51,692 nucleotides of DNA from Caballeronia terrestris. Its GTDB lineage: Bacteria; Pseudomonadota; Gammaproteobacteria; Burkholderiales; Burkholderiaceae. Within the stretch, counting starts at the first letter, position 1; every line of letters starts with the position of its first letter. The stretch is taken from positions 1-51,692 of the forward strand of contig NZ_FCOL02000038.1 in NCBI RefSeq assembly GCF_001544515.1, read 5' to 3'. The position numbers were made by a program, and so were the translations under genes. A model generated the notes under the pieces. That model saw nothing but the letters and a program-made list of their open reading frames with translations, made no database searches and had not been told where the DNA came from. Positions 43,758 to 51,692 of the stretch are shown here, piece after piece.

Positions 43758-44456
43758 CCCTTTGCGACGCGTCATCAGTCGCGCGCAGGAGGCTTTCATG
43801 TGCCGCTGCATCGCGGCTTGCGCCTGAATGGCGTCGTGATCTTCCAGCGCTTCAAGAATTTCCCTGTGCTCGGCAAGCGCTGCCGCCCACGTATCTTCCC
43901 CCTCGAAGTGCCCACGAAGTTTCGACGACAGCGGACTATGCCGTTCGTCGAACAGATTCGCGACCGTTCTCACCAGCACGTCGTTGCCCGAGAGTTGCGC
44001 GATCGCCAGGTGGAACGCGCGATCGGCGGCCATCGGCACCTGGCCGTTCGCCACTTCGCGCGCCATCGTTTCATATAGCGTACGCAGCGCCTTGAGCGCC
44101 TTCGGCTTGGCGAACGGCGCCACGCTCGCCGCGATCGCGCCCTCGATCACGAGCCGCGCGGTCATGATTTCCTGCGGACTTTCGCCGAGTTCCGCCGTCG
44201 ATTGCGGCGCGGCCGCAGCCGCCGGCGTCGCGCTGATGTAGACGCCCGAGCCCATGCGGATTTCCACGCGTCCTTCCAGTTCCAGCGCAACCAGCGCTTC
44301 CCGCACCGACGGCCGCGACACACCGAGCGTCTGCGCCAGTTCACGCTCCGACGGCAGACGGCCATTCGGCGCGAATCCCTGCTGCTGGATCAGGTCGCGC
44401 AGCTTGTCAGCGATCTGAAGATAGAGACGGCGCGTCTCGACAGGTTTCACGCTCAC
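43755..44456 (-). CDS. FadR/GntR-family regulator of sugar-acid genes
   Basis: A 233-aa protein. The N-terminal winged helix is LYLQIADKLRDLIQQQGFAPNGRLPSERELAQTLGVSRPSVREAL. The C-terminal FCD domain (about 95-230) has metal-type His residues (FHLAIAQLSG, AEHREILEAL, MQRHMKASC). It is a UxuR/ExuR-like regulator by subfamily and context, since it is divergent from a uxaB-transporter-uxaA operon. The likely effector is a hexuronate or hexonate. A 21-bp inverted repeat lies in the shared upstream region. Confidence 0.92.
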   Translation of the reverse strand: MSVKPVETRRLYLQIADKLRDLIQQQGFAPNGRLPSERELAQTLGVSRPSVREALVALELEGRVEIRMGSGVYISATPAAAAAPQSTAELGESPQEIMTARLVIEGAIAASVAPFAKPKALKALRTLYETMAREVANGQVPMAADRAFHLAIAQLSGNDVLVRTVANLFDERHSPLSSKLRGHFEGEDTWAAALAEHREILEALEDHDAIQAQAAMQRHMKASCARLMTRRKG

Positions 44457-44570
44457 TTCGCGGCTCCTCTCAAAGGCTCGGGGAAAACGTGGATTGTAAT
44501 CAGCGCAAGCGTTGACAGGCGGTAAAGCGTGCTCAAGTACTTCGCCGACCGCTTACAAGTGGCTTGACCA

Positions 44571-44591
44571 GTTAGTTTTACAGACACTAAC
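44571..44591. promoter_or_regulatory. Inverted repeat GTTAGT-N9-ACTAAC, candidate GntR operator
   Basis: Perfect 6-bp arms around a 9-bp centre lie 58 bp upstream of the dehydrogenase gene and just after a TTGACC (44564-44569). The position over the promoter region favours repression. Confidence 0.45.
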
Positions 44592-44648
44592 ATGCAATCT
44601 GGTAAGGCCAAAACAACGATCCCCAACGATGCGAATCACCCCAACACG

Positions 44649-45767
44649 ATGAGCAATCCGATCTTGCAATTCGGCACGAGCCGCTTCCTGCAGGCGCATG
44701 TCGACTTCTTCGTCGCAGAGGCTGCGCAGCGCGAGCCGTCGAAGGCGCTCGGCAAGATCACCGTCGTACAGACGACGGCGAGCGCCGAAAGTCGCGCGCG
44801 CCTCGACGCACTACGGGCGACCGGCCGCTATCCGGTGCGCATTCGCGGGCGCCGCCACGGCGAGACGGTCGACACGACCGTCGAGTGCAACGCGATCACC
44901 GAGGCGCTGCACGCCGACGACGACTGGACGCTCCTGCGCGAACGCGTCGCGCATGACGTGCAAACGATCGTCTCCAACACCGCCGACACCGGCTACGCCC
45001 TCTTCGATGACGATACCGCCGACCTCTTCGAGGGCCGTCGCACGCCGCGCGGCTTCGCGGCGAAACTGGCGGTGCTGCTGCACGAGCGCCATCGCGCGGG
45101 CGGTGCGCCGATCACGCTCTTGCCGTGCGAGCTCATCTCGAATAACGGCGACACGTTGCGCGATCTGGTCACGCAGGTGGCACGCGGCTGGAACGCCGAC
45201 GACGCATTCATCGACTATCTCACGCAGCGCTGCGTATGGGTCAATTCGCTGGTGGATCGCATCGTGTCCGAAGCGATCCAGCCGGTCGGCGCGATCGCCG
45301 AGCCGTATGCGCTCTGGGCGATCGAGCGTCGCGCGGGCATGACGCTGCCGTGCGAACACGATGACATCGTCGTCACCGACGATCTGGCTCACTTCGAGCG
45401 CCTCAAGCTGCTGCTGCTCAACCTGGGCCACACGATGCTCGTCGAATCGTGGCTCAGGCAGAACGGCGCGCCCGACATGACCGTGCTCGACGCGATGCGC
45501 ACCGCCTCCCATCGCGATGCGCTCGAAGCCGTGTGGCAGGACGAAGTGCTGCCCGTCTTCGACGCGCTCGGCCAGCACGACACCGCGCGCGCCTATCTCG
45601 CCGACGTGCGCGATCGCTTCGAGAATCCGTTTCTCGTGCATCGTCTCGCCGATATCGCGCGCAATCACGAGGAAAAGAAGGAACGGCGCTTCCGGCCGGT
45701 GATCGATCTCGCGCAGCAGTTGAATGTGCGCGTCGATCAATCGCGGCTTCTGGCGGCGCTCGCTTGA
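44649..45767 (+). CDS. uxaB: Mannitol dehydrogenase-family hexonate oxidoreductase (UxaB-like)
   Basis: A 372-aa protein from ATG 44649 (MSNPILQFGTSRFLQAHVDF), which is the Rossmann start of the long-chain polyol dehydrogenase family. The family motif K-x4-N-x2-H is visible at Lys253, Asn258 and His261. The family interconverts keto-sugar acids and hexonates with NAD. With a UxaA-type dehydratase in the same operon, tagaturonate/altronate is the likely pair. It is shorter than E. coli UxaB (483 aa), so a different substrate, such as mannonate or a polyol, is possible. An earlier in-frame ATG (44592) is less likely. Confidence 0.8.
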   Translation: MSNPILQFGTSRFLQAHVDFFVAEAAQREPSKALGKITVVQTTASAESRARLDALRATGRYPVRIRGRRHGETVDTTVECNAITEALHADDDWTLLRERVAHDVQTIVSNTADTGYALFDDDTADLFEGRRTPRGFAAKLAVLLHERHRAGGAPITLLPCELISNNGDTLRDLVTQVARGWNADDAFIDYLTQRCVWVNSLVDRIVSEAIQPVGAIAEPYALWAIERRAGMTLPCEHDDIVVTDDLAHFERLKLLLLNLGHTMLVESWLRQNGAPDMTVLDAMRTASHRDALEAVWQDEVLPVFDALGQHDTARAYLADVRDRFENPFLVHRLADIARNHEEKKERRFRPVIDLAQQLNVRVDQSRLLAALA

Positions 45768-45891
45768 AGCAGTGAAGCGCACAGGCCCGCCACAGAAGCG
45801 GGCCCAGCGCGGCAGCAAAGACGAACCGGTGCCACGGCGCCGGTCCATTACATGACATGACAGACATGGCCGCTTCTGGAGGAGACAAACG

Positions 45892-47181
45892 ATGCGCAAG
45901 ATGCGTTGGATGGTGATTTTTCTATGCTTTCTGGCAATCGCCGTGAACTACATTGACCGCGCGAATCTCGCGGTCGCAGCACCGCAGATCGAAAAGGCGC
46001 TCGGGATCGGGCCCGCCGAAATGGGCCTCGTGATGAGCGGCTTCTTCTGGACCTATGCGCTCATGCAGATGCCGTTCGGCTGGTTCGTCGATCGCGTCGG
46101 CGCGCGGATTGCGTTGCCGCTCGCCGTCGGCTGGTGGTCGCTTTTCACCGCGCTCACCGCCGCCGCGACCAGCGTCGCGGGCATGTTCGGCTGCCGCCTG
46201 ATGCTCGGCATCGGCGAGGCGGGCGCGTATCCGTCGTGTGCGAAACTCGTCGCGCAATGGTTCAAGCCGGAGCAGCGCGCGTTCGCGACCAGCATCTTCG
46301 ACAGCGGCTCGCGCGTCGGCTCGGCGCTCTCGATCCCGGTCGTCGCGCTGATCATCAGTTCGTTCGGCTGGGAAGCGTCGTTCGTCATCACGGGTGCGCT
46401 CGGCTTCGTCTGGATTCTCGGCTGGTTCCTGATCTACCGCAATCCGTCGCGCGGCGATCTGACGGGCGCCGTCGATGCGCCGCCGGTCGTCCGGGCCGCG
46501 CCGAAGACCAAGGTCACCTGGGGCTCGCTCTTCAAGTACCGCACGCTGTGGGGCATGATGCTCGGCTTCTTCTGCCTGAACTTCGTGATCTACTTCTTCA
46601 TCACCTGGTTCCCGAGCTATCTCGTGCAGACGCACGGATTCTCGCTGAAATCGCTCGGCACGCTCGGCATGATTCCGGCGCTGATGTCGATTCCCGGCGG
46701 CTGGCTCGGCGGCGTCGTATCCGATTCGCTCTACAAGCGCGGCTGGAGCCTGACGGCAGCGCGCAAGACCTGCATGGTCGGCGGCATGCTGCTATCGTCG
46801 ATCATCACGCTCTCCGCGTTCACGACCGACATCCACCTGATGCTCGCGTTCTTCGGCATCGCGTACGGCAGCCTCGCGTTCGCGGCGGCCAGCATCTGGT
46901 CGCTGCCCGGCGACGTCGCGCCGACGCCCGATCACGTCGCATCGATCGGCGGCATCCAGAACTTCGCGTCGAACCTCGCGGGCATCGTCATCACGACGTT
47001 CACCGGCTTCATGGTCGAGATGACGAAGGGCTCTTTCACGATTCCGCTCTGCGTCGCGGGCGGCTTCTGCTTCCTCGGCGCGTTCAGCTATCTTGTAATC
47101 GTCGGCAAGATCGAACCGCTCACCCGCGACGACGACGATTCCACCGCGGCCTCCGACCGCCGCGCTGCCACCCCGGTATGA
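45892..47181 (+). CDS. MFS transporter, ACS type (hexuronate/galactarate-like)
   Basis: A 429-aa carrier with 12 helices and a strong ribosome-binding site (GGAGGAG). FLAIAVNYIDRANLAVAAPQI and GIGEAGAYPSCAK are close to GudP/GarP and ExuT-type transporters. It likely imports the sugar acid used by the neighbouring dehydrogenase and dehydratase. Its stop overlaps the uxaA start (ATGA). Confidence 0.9.
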   Translation: MRKMRWMVIFLCFLAIAVNYIDRANLAVAAPQIEKALGIGPAEMGLVMSGFFWTYALMQMPFGWFVDRVGARIALPLAVGWWSLFTALTAAATSVAGMFGCRLMLGIGEAGAYPSCAKLVAQWFKPEQRAFATSIFDSGSRVGSALSIPVVALIISSFGWEASFVITGALGFVWILGWFLIYRNPSRGDLTGAVDAPPVVRAAPKTKVTWGSLFKYRTLWGMMLGFFCLNFVIYFFITWFPSYLVQTHGFSLKSLGTLGMIPALMSIPGGWLGGVVSDSLYKRGWSLTAARKTCMVGGMLLSSIITLSAFTTDIHLMLAFFGIAYGSLAFAAASIWSLPGDVAPTPDHVASIGGIQNFASNLAGIVITTFTGFMVEMTKGSFTIPLCVAGGFCFLGAFSYLVIVGKIEPLTRDDDDSTAASDRRAATPV

Positions 47182-48728
47182 ACATCATGTCCACACTCCC
47201 TACCGATCATGCAGTCATCCGGCTGCATCCCAACGACGACGTCGTGATTGCGACGCGCCAATTGATGTCCGGCGCGCGCATCGCGTCGGAAGATCTCGTC
47301 GTAACCGGGCTGATTCCGCCCGGCCACAAGATCGCCACACGCGATATCGCGAAGGGCGAGCCGGTCAAGCGCTACAACCAGATCATCGGCGTGGCGCGCG
47401 AGGCGATCGCGCGCGGCCAGCACGTGCACACGCAGAACCTCGGCATGGCTGAATTCGCGCGCGAGCATGAATTCGGCGTCGACCGTCATCCGACCGACTT
47501 CGTCGAAACGCCCGCGACCTTCATGGGCATCCGCCGCGACGACGGACGTGTCGCGACGCGCAACTTCATCGGCGTGTTGACGAGCGTCAACTGCTCGGCG
47601 ACGGTCGCGCGCGCGATCGCCGACTACTTCCGCCGCGACGTGCATCCGGAAGTGCTCGCGGATTATCCGAACGTCGACGGCGTGATTGCGCTGACGCACG
47701 GGCTCGGCTGCGGTATCGACATGCAGGGCGAAGGCCTCGCGATCCTGCGGCGCACGCTGGCCGGTTACGCGGTGCATCCGAATTTCCACGCGGTGCTGTT
47801 CGTCGGGCTCGGCTGCGAGACGAACCAGATCGCTGGCGTGCTCGAATCGAGCGGACTGAAGGAAGGCGAGCGGCTGAAAAGCTTCACGATTCAGGACAGC
47901 GGTGGATCGAGGAAGACGGTCGAGCACGGCATCGCGCTGGTGAAGGAAATGCTCGACGACGCGAACCGCGTGAAGCGTGAGCCGGTGCCGGCGTCGCATA
48001 TCGTGGTCGGGTTGCAATGCGGCGGGTCGGATGGCTATTCGGGAATTTCGGCGAATCCGGCGCTGGGTGCGGCGGTCGATCGGCTCGTGCGGCATGGCGG
48101 CACGGCGATTCTTTCCGAGACGCCCGAGGTCTACGGCGCCGAGCATTTGCTGACGCGACGTGCGGTGAGTCGTGAGGTCGGCGAGAAGTTGCTGGCGCGC
48201 ATCGCTTGGTGGGAGGGCTATTGCGCGCGGAACGGCGCGGCGATGGACAACAATCCGTCGGCGGGCAACAAGGTCGGCGGGCTCACGACGATTCTTGAAA
48301 AATCGCTCGGCGCGGTCGCGAAAGGCGGGACGACGAATCTCGTCGAGGTGTATGAGTATGCGCAGCGGATCGATGCGAAGGGCTTCGTGTTCATGGATTC
48401 GCCCGGCTACGATCCGATGTCCGCGACCGGGCAGGTCGCGTCCGGCGCGAATTTGATCTGCTTTACGACGGGGCGCGGGTCGGCTTATGGATGCGCGCCG
48501 TCGCCGTCGTTGAAACTCGCGACGAATACGGCGCTCTGGGACAGGCAGGAAGACGATATCGATATCAACTGCGGAGGGGTGATCGATGGGACCGCTTCGA
48601 TCGATCAGCTTGGAGAAGCGATTTTCCAGATGATGCTGGATTGCGCGTCGGGAGTGGCGTCGAAGAGCGAGTTGCACGGATATGGACAGAATGAATTCGT
48701 GCCCTGGCAGGTGGGGGTGGTGACGTAA
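47178..48728 (+). CDS. uxaA: Altronate/galactarate-type dehydratase (UxaA/GarD family)
   Basis: A 516-aa protein; I chose ATG 47178 (MNIMSTLPTDHAVIRLHPND), overlapping the transporter stop. A start nine bases later is possible. The N-terminal SAF domain (about 10-80) is followed by the dehydratase core with ALTHGLGCGIDMQGEG, VGLQCGGSDGYSGISANPALG and FMDSPGYDPMSATGQVASGA. Enzymes of this family use iron to remove water from altronate or galactarate. The UxaB-like partner favours altronate. Length lies between UxaA (495) and GarD (523), so the assignment to altronate is by context. Confidence 0.9.
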   Translation: MNIMSTLPTDHAVIRLHPNDDVVIATRQLMSGARIASEDLVVTGLIPPGHKIATRDIAKGEPVKRYNQIIGVAREAIARGQHVHTQNLGMAEFAREHEFGVDRHPTDFVETPATFMGIRRDDGRVATRNFIGVLTSVNCSATVARAIADYFRRDVHPEVLADYPNVDGVIALTHGLGCGIDMQGEGLAILRRTLAGYAVHPNFHAVLFVGLGCETNQIAGVLESSGLKEGERLKSFTIQDSGGSRKTVEHGIALVKEMLDDANRVKREPVPASHIVVGLQCGGSDGYSGISANPALGAAVDRLVRHGGTAILSETPEVYGAEHLLTRRAVSREVGEKLLARIAWWEGYCARNGAAMDNNPSAGNKVGGLTTILEKSLGAVAKGGTTNLVEVYEYAQRIDAKGFVFMDSPGYDPMSATGQVASGANLICFTTGRGSAYGCAPSPSLKLATNTALWDRQEDDIDINCGGVIDGTASIDQLGEAIFQMMLDCASGVASKSELHGYGQNEFVPWQVGVVT

Positions 48729-48729
48729 G

Positions 48730-48753
48730 TTTTTGCGTTTTTGCGTTTTTGCG
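48730..48753 (+). repeat. TTTTTGCG x 3
   Basis: Three exact copies of an octanucleotide directly after the uxaA stop codon. Short slippage-prone repeat; no coding role. Confidence 0.85.
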
Positions 48754-48814
48754 TTTGAGCGGTGAGAGGCGCGCGTGCCGGTGAATAGCCGGCGCTCGGC
48801 TTTTGGGAAGACGT

Positions 48815-48926
48815 CGCTTTACCGCTTTACCGCTTTACCGCTTTACCGCTTTACCGCTTTACCGCTTTACCGCTTTACCGCTTTACCGCTTTACCGCTTT
48901 ACCGCTTTACCGCTTTACCGCTTTAC
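48815..48926 (+). repeat. Octanucleotide CGCTTTAC x 14
   Basis: Fourteen exact head-to-tail copies (112 bp). Because 8 is not a multiple of 3, all three frames are read in turn, giving an RFTALPLY repeat in a 236-codon frame. The perfect conservation of all units points to recent slippage or strand-exchange growth. No established gene starts within it. Confidence 0.95.
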
Positions 48927-48928
48927 CA

Positions 48929-49309
48929 AATGCCGCCGAGGTTGATCAGTGGAACAGCGCTCGCCTCGCTCGCGCAGATACTGACCAGCCAGCCGACGCA
49001 TCAACACAAACATATGCCATGCCGCTACGCGGTCCTTCCCGCATATGCCGTGCCGTGCCGTCCGCATTTGACTCGAACGACAGTGTCAAATCATTTGGTC
49101 GCTCTGACGGTGGCTGGCGTTTTGGGACGAGCAAAAGGTTAGTACTTAAGTCACGAAACGGTGCGCGAGAGGACGCTGAATCAGTTCCTCCGTCCAAATG
49201 GACGAAATCCCGGTGGACGTTGTCTCGTTGTCTGACCGACTGGACAAACAGACGAAGCGATGGCTCGGTGGAACTACGTGCTCGCCATTCCCCGGCCACA
49301 GGCCGCCAT
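48929..49309. other. Gene-free spacer after the octanucleotide array
   Basis: No gene is recognised. Open frames on both strands (up to 117 codons on the minus strand) have no protein-like pattern. Base use is mixed and less G+C-rich than the neighbouring genes. Possibly remnants of a former gene. Confidence 0.4.
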
Positions 49310-49512
49310 GCTAGTTTGAGCGCGAGCGCCCTGGCGATCGCGATTCCGTTGATCGCTGCCGGTTGGACCCCGTCGGCATGCCCGCACCGTCGCCGGACGC
49401 TTGAATCGCTTCGGCGCTCAAGCCACTCAAGCCACTCAAGCCACTCAAGCTTTGATTTTCATCCGTGCCCCCGCCCGAATCGGCGACGACGTGCGCGTCT
49501 CGACGCCAGCTA
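49310..49512 (-). pseudogene. Partial, diverged duplicate of the 3' end of the FAD oxidoreductase gene
   Basis: On the minus strand this reads GVETRTSSPIRAGAR then, after an insertion and frameshift, GDGAGMPTG. The intact gene has GVETRTSSPIRVRRK and GEGAGYAGG in the same order at 49547-49735. At DNA level the blocks around 49312-49390 and 49445-49512 match the intact gene by roughly three bases in four. The part between holds a 9-bp repeat. It is non-coding. Confidence 0.7.
49417..49450 (+). repeat. 9-bp repeat CTCAAGCCA x 3.8
   Basis: Three exact copies plus a partial one, inside the duplicated gene fragment, at the place of the FQSLNV region of the intact gene. Confidence 0.9.
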
Positions 49513-49522
49513 ATGCGTCACC

Positions 49523-51148
49523 TCAAGCTAGCGCGTGCTTCTCAACCATCTTGAGCGCGAGCGCTTCAGCGACCTCGATCCCATCGATCGCCGCCGAATA
49601 AATCCCGCCGGCGTACCCCGCGCCCTCGCCCGCCGGATACAGCCCTTCCACGTTCAGGCTCTGAAAATCGTCCTTGCGCCGCACCCGAATCGGCGATGAC
49701 GTGCGTGTCTCGACGCCCGTCAGCACCGCATCATGCATCGAAAAACCCGGAATTTTCTTGTCGAGTTGAGGCAGCGCCTCGCGGATCGCCTCGATCACAT
49801 AATCCGGCAGCGCGGTGCTGAGATCGGTCGGCCGCACGCCCGGTTTGTACGACGGTTCGACCGAACCGAGCGACGTCGACGCCCGCCCCGCGATGAAATC
49901 TCCGACGAGTTGTCCGGGAGCGCAATAGTCGCCGCCGCCGAGTTCGAACGCTCGCTCTTCCCACTTGCGCTGGAACGCGATGCCCGCGAGCGGACCCCCG
50001 GGAAAATCCTCGGGCGTAATGCCGACCACAATCCCCGCGTTCGCGTTGCGTTCGTTGCGCGAGTACTGGCTCATGCCATTGGTGACGACGCGCCCCGGCT
50101 CCGACGTCGCCGCGACGACGGTCCCACCTGGGCACATGCAGAAACTGTAGACGGCGCGCCCGTTGCTGCAATGATGGACGACCTTGTAGTCGGCGGCGCC
50201 GAGCAACTTATGCCCGGCGAATTTCCCGAAACGACTCCGGTCGATCACGCCTTGCGGATGCTCGATCCGGAATCCGAGCGAAAACGGCTTCGCTTCCATG
50301 TAAACACCGCGCTCGTGCAGCATCTCGAACGTATCGCGCGCACTGTGGCCGACCGCCAGTACGACGTGTTCGCAGCGCAGCGTCTCGCCGTTCGCGAGCT
50401 TGAGCCCGCGCACTTTGCCGCCGTCGATCTCGATATCCTCCACGCGACTTTCGAACCGCACTTCGCCGCCGAGCTGATGAATGGTAGCGCGCATCTTTTC
50501 GACCATGCTCACCAGACGGAACGTCCCGATGTGTGGTCGGCTCAGATAAAGAATGTCCTCCGGCGCGCCGGCCTTGACGAATTCGTCGAGCACTTTACGA
50601 CCATAGTGCTTTGGATCCTTGATCTGGCTGTAGAGCTTGCCGTCGGAAAACGTGCCGGCACCGCCCTCGCCAAATTGCACATTCGATTCCGGATTCAGCA
50701 CGTTCTTGCGCCACAGGCCCCAGGTGTCCTTGGTCCGTTCGCGCACAGCCTTGCCGCGTTCGAGGATGATCGGGCGAAAACCCATCTGCGCGAGAATCAA
50801 TCCGGCGAACAGCCCGCACGGCCCCATACCGATCACGACCGGTCGCGACAGTTCCGATTTCTCAGGCGCCTTCGCGACGAAGCGATATGCCATATCGGGT
50901 GTGACGCTGCAGTGCGGAACGGCGTCGAGACGCTTGATCGCGGATGCCTCGTCTCTCACCTCGACATCGACGATGTACGTGAGTTTGATGTCCGAGCGCT
51001 TGCGCGCATCGTGAGCGCGACGAAACACGGTGTATCGGATGAGATCACCCGATGGGACGCCGAGACTTTTGAGGCGCGCGCGAATGGCGGCTTCGAGGTC
51101 TGCGTCGGCGTGATCGAGGGGGAGTTTGACTTCGCTTAGACGTAGCAT
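49523..51148 (-). CDS. FAD-dependent oxidoreductase (COG2509 type)
   Basis: A 541-aa protein starting MLRLSEVKLPLDHADADLEA. Residues about 1-100 form a small N-terminal domain. The FAD-binding Rossmann motif is VVIGMGPCGLFAGLILAQMG. FGEGGAGTFSDGKLYSQIKD is the family's signature. The C-terminus ends GLYPAGEGAGYAGGIYSAA, the second FAD contact. The biochemical function of this group is unknown; relatives are annotated as NAD(P)/FAD-dependent dehydrogenases. It lies between a rRNA operon end and a partial copy of itself. Confidence 0.92.
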   Translation of the reverse strand: MLRLSEVKLPLDHADADLEAAIRARLKSLGVPSGDLIRYTVFRRAHDARKRSDIKLTYIVDVEVRDEASAIKRLDAVPHCSVTPDMAYRFVAKAPEKSELSRPVVIGMGPCGLFAGLILAQMGFRPIILERGKAVRERTKDTWGLWRKNVLNPESNVQFGEGGAGTFSDGKLYSQIKDPKHYGRKVLDEFVKAGAPEDILYLSRPHIGTFRLVSMVEKMRATIHQLGGEVRFESRVEDIEIDGGKVRGLKLANGETLRCEHVVLAVGHSARDTFEMLHERGVYMEAKPFSLGFRIEHPQGVIDRSRFGKFAGHKLLGAADYKVVHHCSNGRAVYSFCMCPGGTVVAATSEPGRVVTNGMSQYSRNERNANAGIVVGITPEDFPGGPLAGIAFQRKWEERAFELGGGDYCAPGQLVGDFIAGRASTSLGSVEPSYKPGVRPTDLSTALPDYVIEAIREALPQLDKKIPGFSMHDAVLTGVETRTSSPIRVRRKDDFQSLNVEGLYPAGEGAGYAGGIYSAAIDGIEVAEALALKMVEKHALA

Positions 51149-51599
51149 GAGAACCTGTATGCGGCGCCCGTCGGGCAGGCCTGTTTGCGATTTTAATGCG
51201 TTTGAGTTCGCGGAAGGGCGAATCGTCGAAGGTGAGCGAGAGCTCGTGGGACCTTGGAGCCGTGGCTAGCACCGAAGCGGATTGGAGATCAGCCGTCCGT
51301 GCGACCAGGCAGCTTTTCGCGGTCAATCGCGACAAGCTCGCGGGGAGGTCGTCGTCTCGGCTCGTTAGGCGGCGCCGTAGGCACCGATCTTTAGCCGTTC
51401 ACCACATACCGTAACAAGCGATTCGTTGAAATACCGACACTGGGCACGAAGTAGAGCAGTTGAAACGAGGGGCCATCGCTCTATCGTTGCCGGGTCATTA
51501 ACCGCGCCACCGAGGTACGGCGTCCGCACGGATGGGCCGCGCGCGTCGGGTTTGCGCGACTTCAGGAAGATCTAGTCGCCTAAATGCCGCGCCCCAACG
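51149..51599. other. Intergenic region beside the rRNA operon
   Basis: No gene is supported; the open frames are short and overlapping and no tRNA is recognised. It contains moderately G+C-rich DNA without clear repeats. Any promoter for the minus-strand FAD gene should lie in its left part, but no strong -35/-10 pair is visible. Confidence 0.4.
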
Positions 51600-51630
51600 C
51601 AAAAACCCCACTTTGAGGGTGGGGTTTTTG
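51600..51630 (-). terminator. Terminator of the rRNA operon
   Basis: AAAAACCCCACTTTGAGGGTGGGGTTTTT is a nearly symmetric stem: CCCCAC pairs with GTGGGG across TTTGAGG, with an A-run and T-run outside. It lies 15 bp from the 5S 3' end, as expected on the minus strand. Confidence 0.88.
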
Positions 51631-51645
51631 TTTAACGCATGAGGA

Positions 51646-51692
51646 GCCTGACGATTACCTACTTTCACACGGGAGATCCGCACTATCATCGG
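51646..51692 (-). rRNA. rrf: 5S rRNA, 3' end (partial)
   Basis: The reverse complement of the last 47 bases matches the 3' end of beta-proteobacterial 5S rRNA: CCGATGATAGTGCGGAT, CCCGTGTGAAAGTAGGT and ATCGTCAGGC. The gene continues past the window, so a full rRNA operon probably lies to the right and is transcribed toward the window. Confidence 0.93.

Noticed and set aside
46134..47177. N-terminal extension of the uxaA frame
   Set aside because: The extension overlaps the MFS gene in another frame and has Arg-rich non-protein composition; the SAF domain starts just after ATG 47178.
47088..48677. A 529-codon minus-strand frame
   Set aside because: Antisense to uxaA, which has complete dehydratase motifs.
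48803..49513. A 236-codon frame containing RFTALPLY and Ser-Ser-His repeats
   Set aside because: The repeat peptides are only translations of the octamer and 9-bp DNA repeats, and the rest overlaps a decayed gene fragment on the other strand.

Overview
The window is a piece of a high-G+C beta-proteobacterial chromosome of the Burkholderia / Caballeronia / Paraburkholderia type. The main evidence is the gene order hemA-prfA-prmC-grxD-ubiX, Burkholderia-like protein sequences, and the 3' end of a 5S rRNA gene at the right edge. The species cannot be named from the sequence alone.

Region 1 (1 to about 16.7 kb) is a mobile, decayed accessory island with visibly lower G+C and long gene-poor stretches. 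It holds the end of an unknown gene, an IS21-family remnant (istB tail plus five 22-bp terminal repeats), an Mrr-type restriction enzyme, about 1.6 kb of repeat- and hairpin-rich DNA, a primase-like fragment, a wrecked serine resolvase, an intact serine recombinase with an unknown 293-aa protein, a two-gene module (unknown protein plus XRE/ImmA metallopeptidase), a minisatellite, a 1656-aa single-chain restriction-modification enzyme (type ISP-like) and a tyrosine integrase. The integrase abuts the 5' end of ychF, so the right end of the island probably lies there. Mrr, the type ISP enzyme and the two unknown modules make this look like a defence island.

Region 2 (16.8 to 27.9 kb) is core and metabolic: ychF, a DUF417 membrane protein, ettA, an AsmA/DUF748-like protein, and a cupin dioxygenase-MFS-SDR-IclR cluster preceded by a perfect inverted repeat that is a good IclR operator candidate. 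A HAD hydrolase and a three-domain aminopeptidase P follow on the minus strand.

Region 3 (28.4 to 34.5 kb) carries a response-regulator-like protein without its phosphoacceptor aspartate, then hemA, prfA, prmC, grxD, ubiX and a LigB-type dioxygenase. These link haem synthesis, translation termination, Fe-S handling and ubiquinone synthesis. A wrecked amino-acid permease and a cold-shock gene with a strong promoter and about 140 nt of leader follow.

Region 4 (35.7 to 43.8 kb) holds an Hsp70-like YegD, two MFS transporters, a nitroreductase, a TetR regulator facing one MFS gene across paired palindromic operators, DUF1415, a methyltransferase and small unknown genes.

Region 5 (43.8 to 51.7 kb) is a sugar-acid operon (UxaB-like dehydrogenase, MFS transporter, UxaA-type dehydratase) with a divergent FadR/GntR regulator. 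It is followed by three simple-sequence repeat tracts, a diverged partial duplicate of the 3' end of the neighbouring FAD oxidoreductase gene, that gene itself, and the terminator and 3' end of an rRNA operon on the minus strand.
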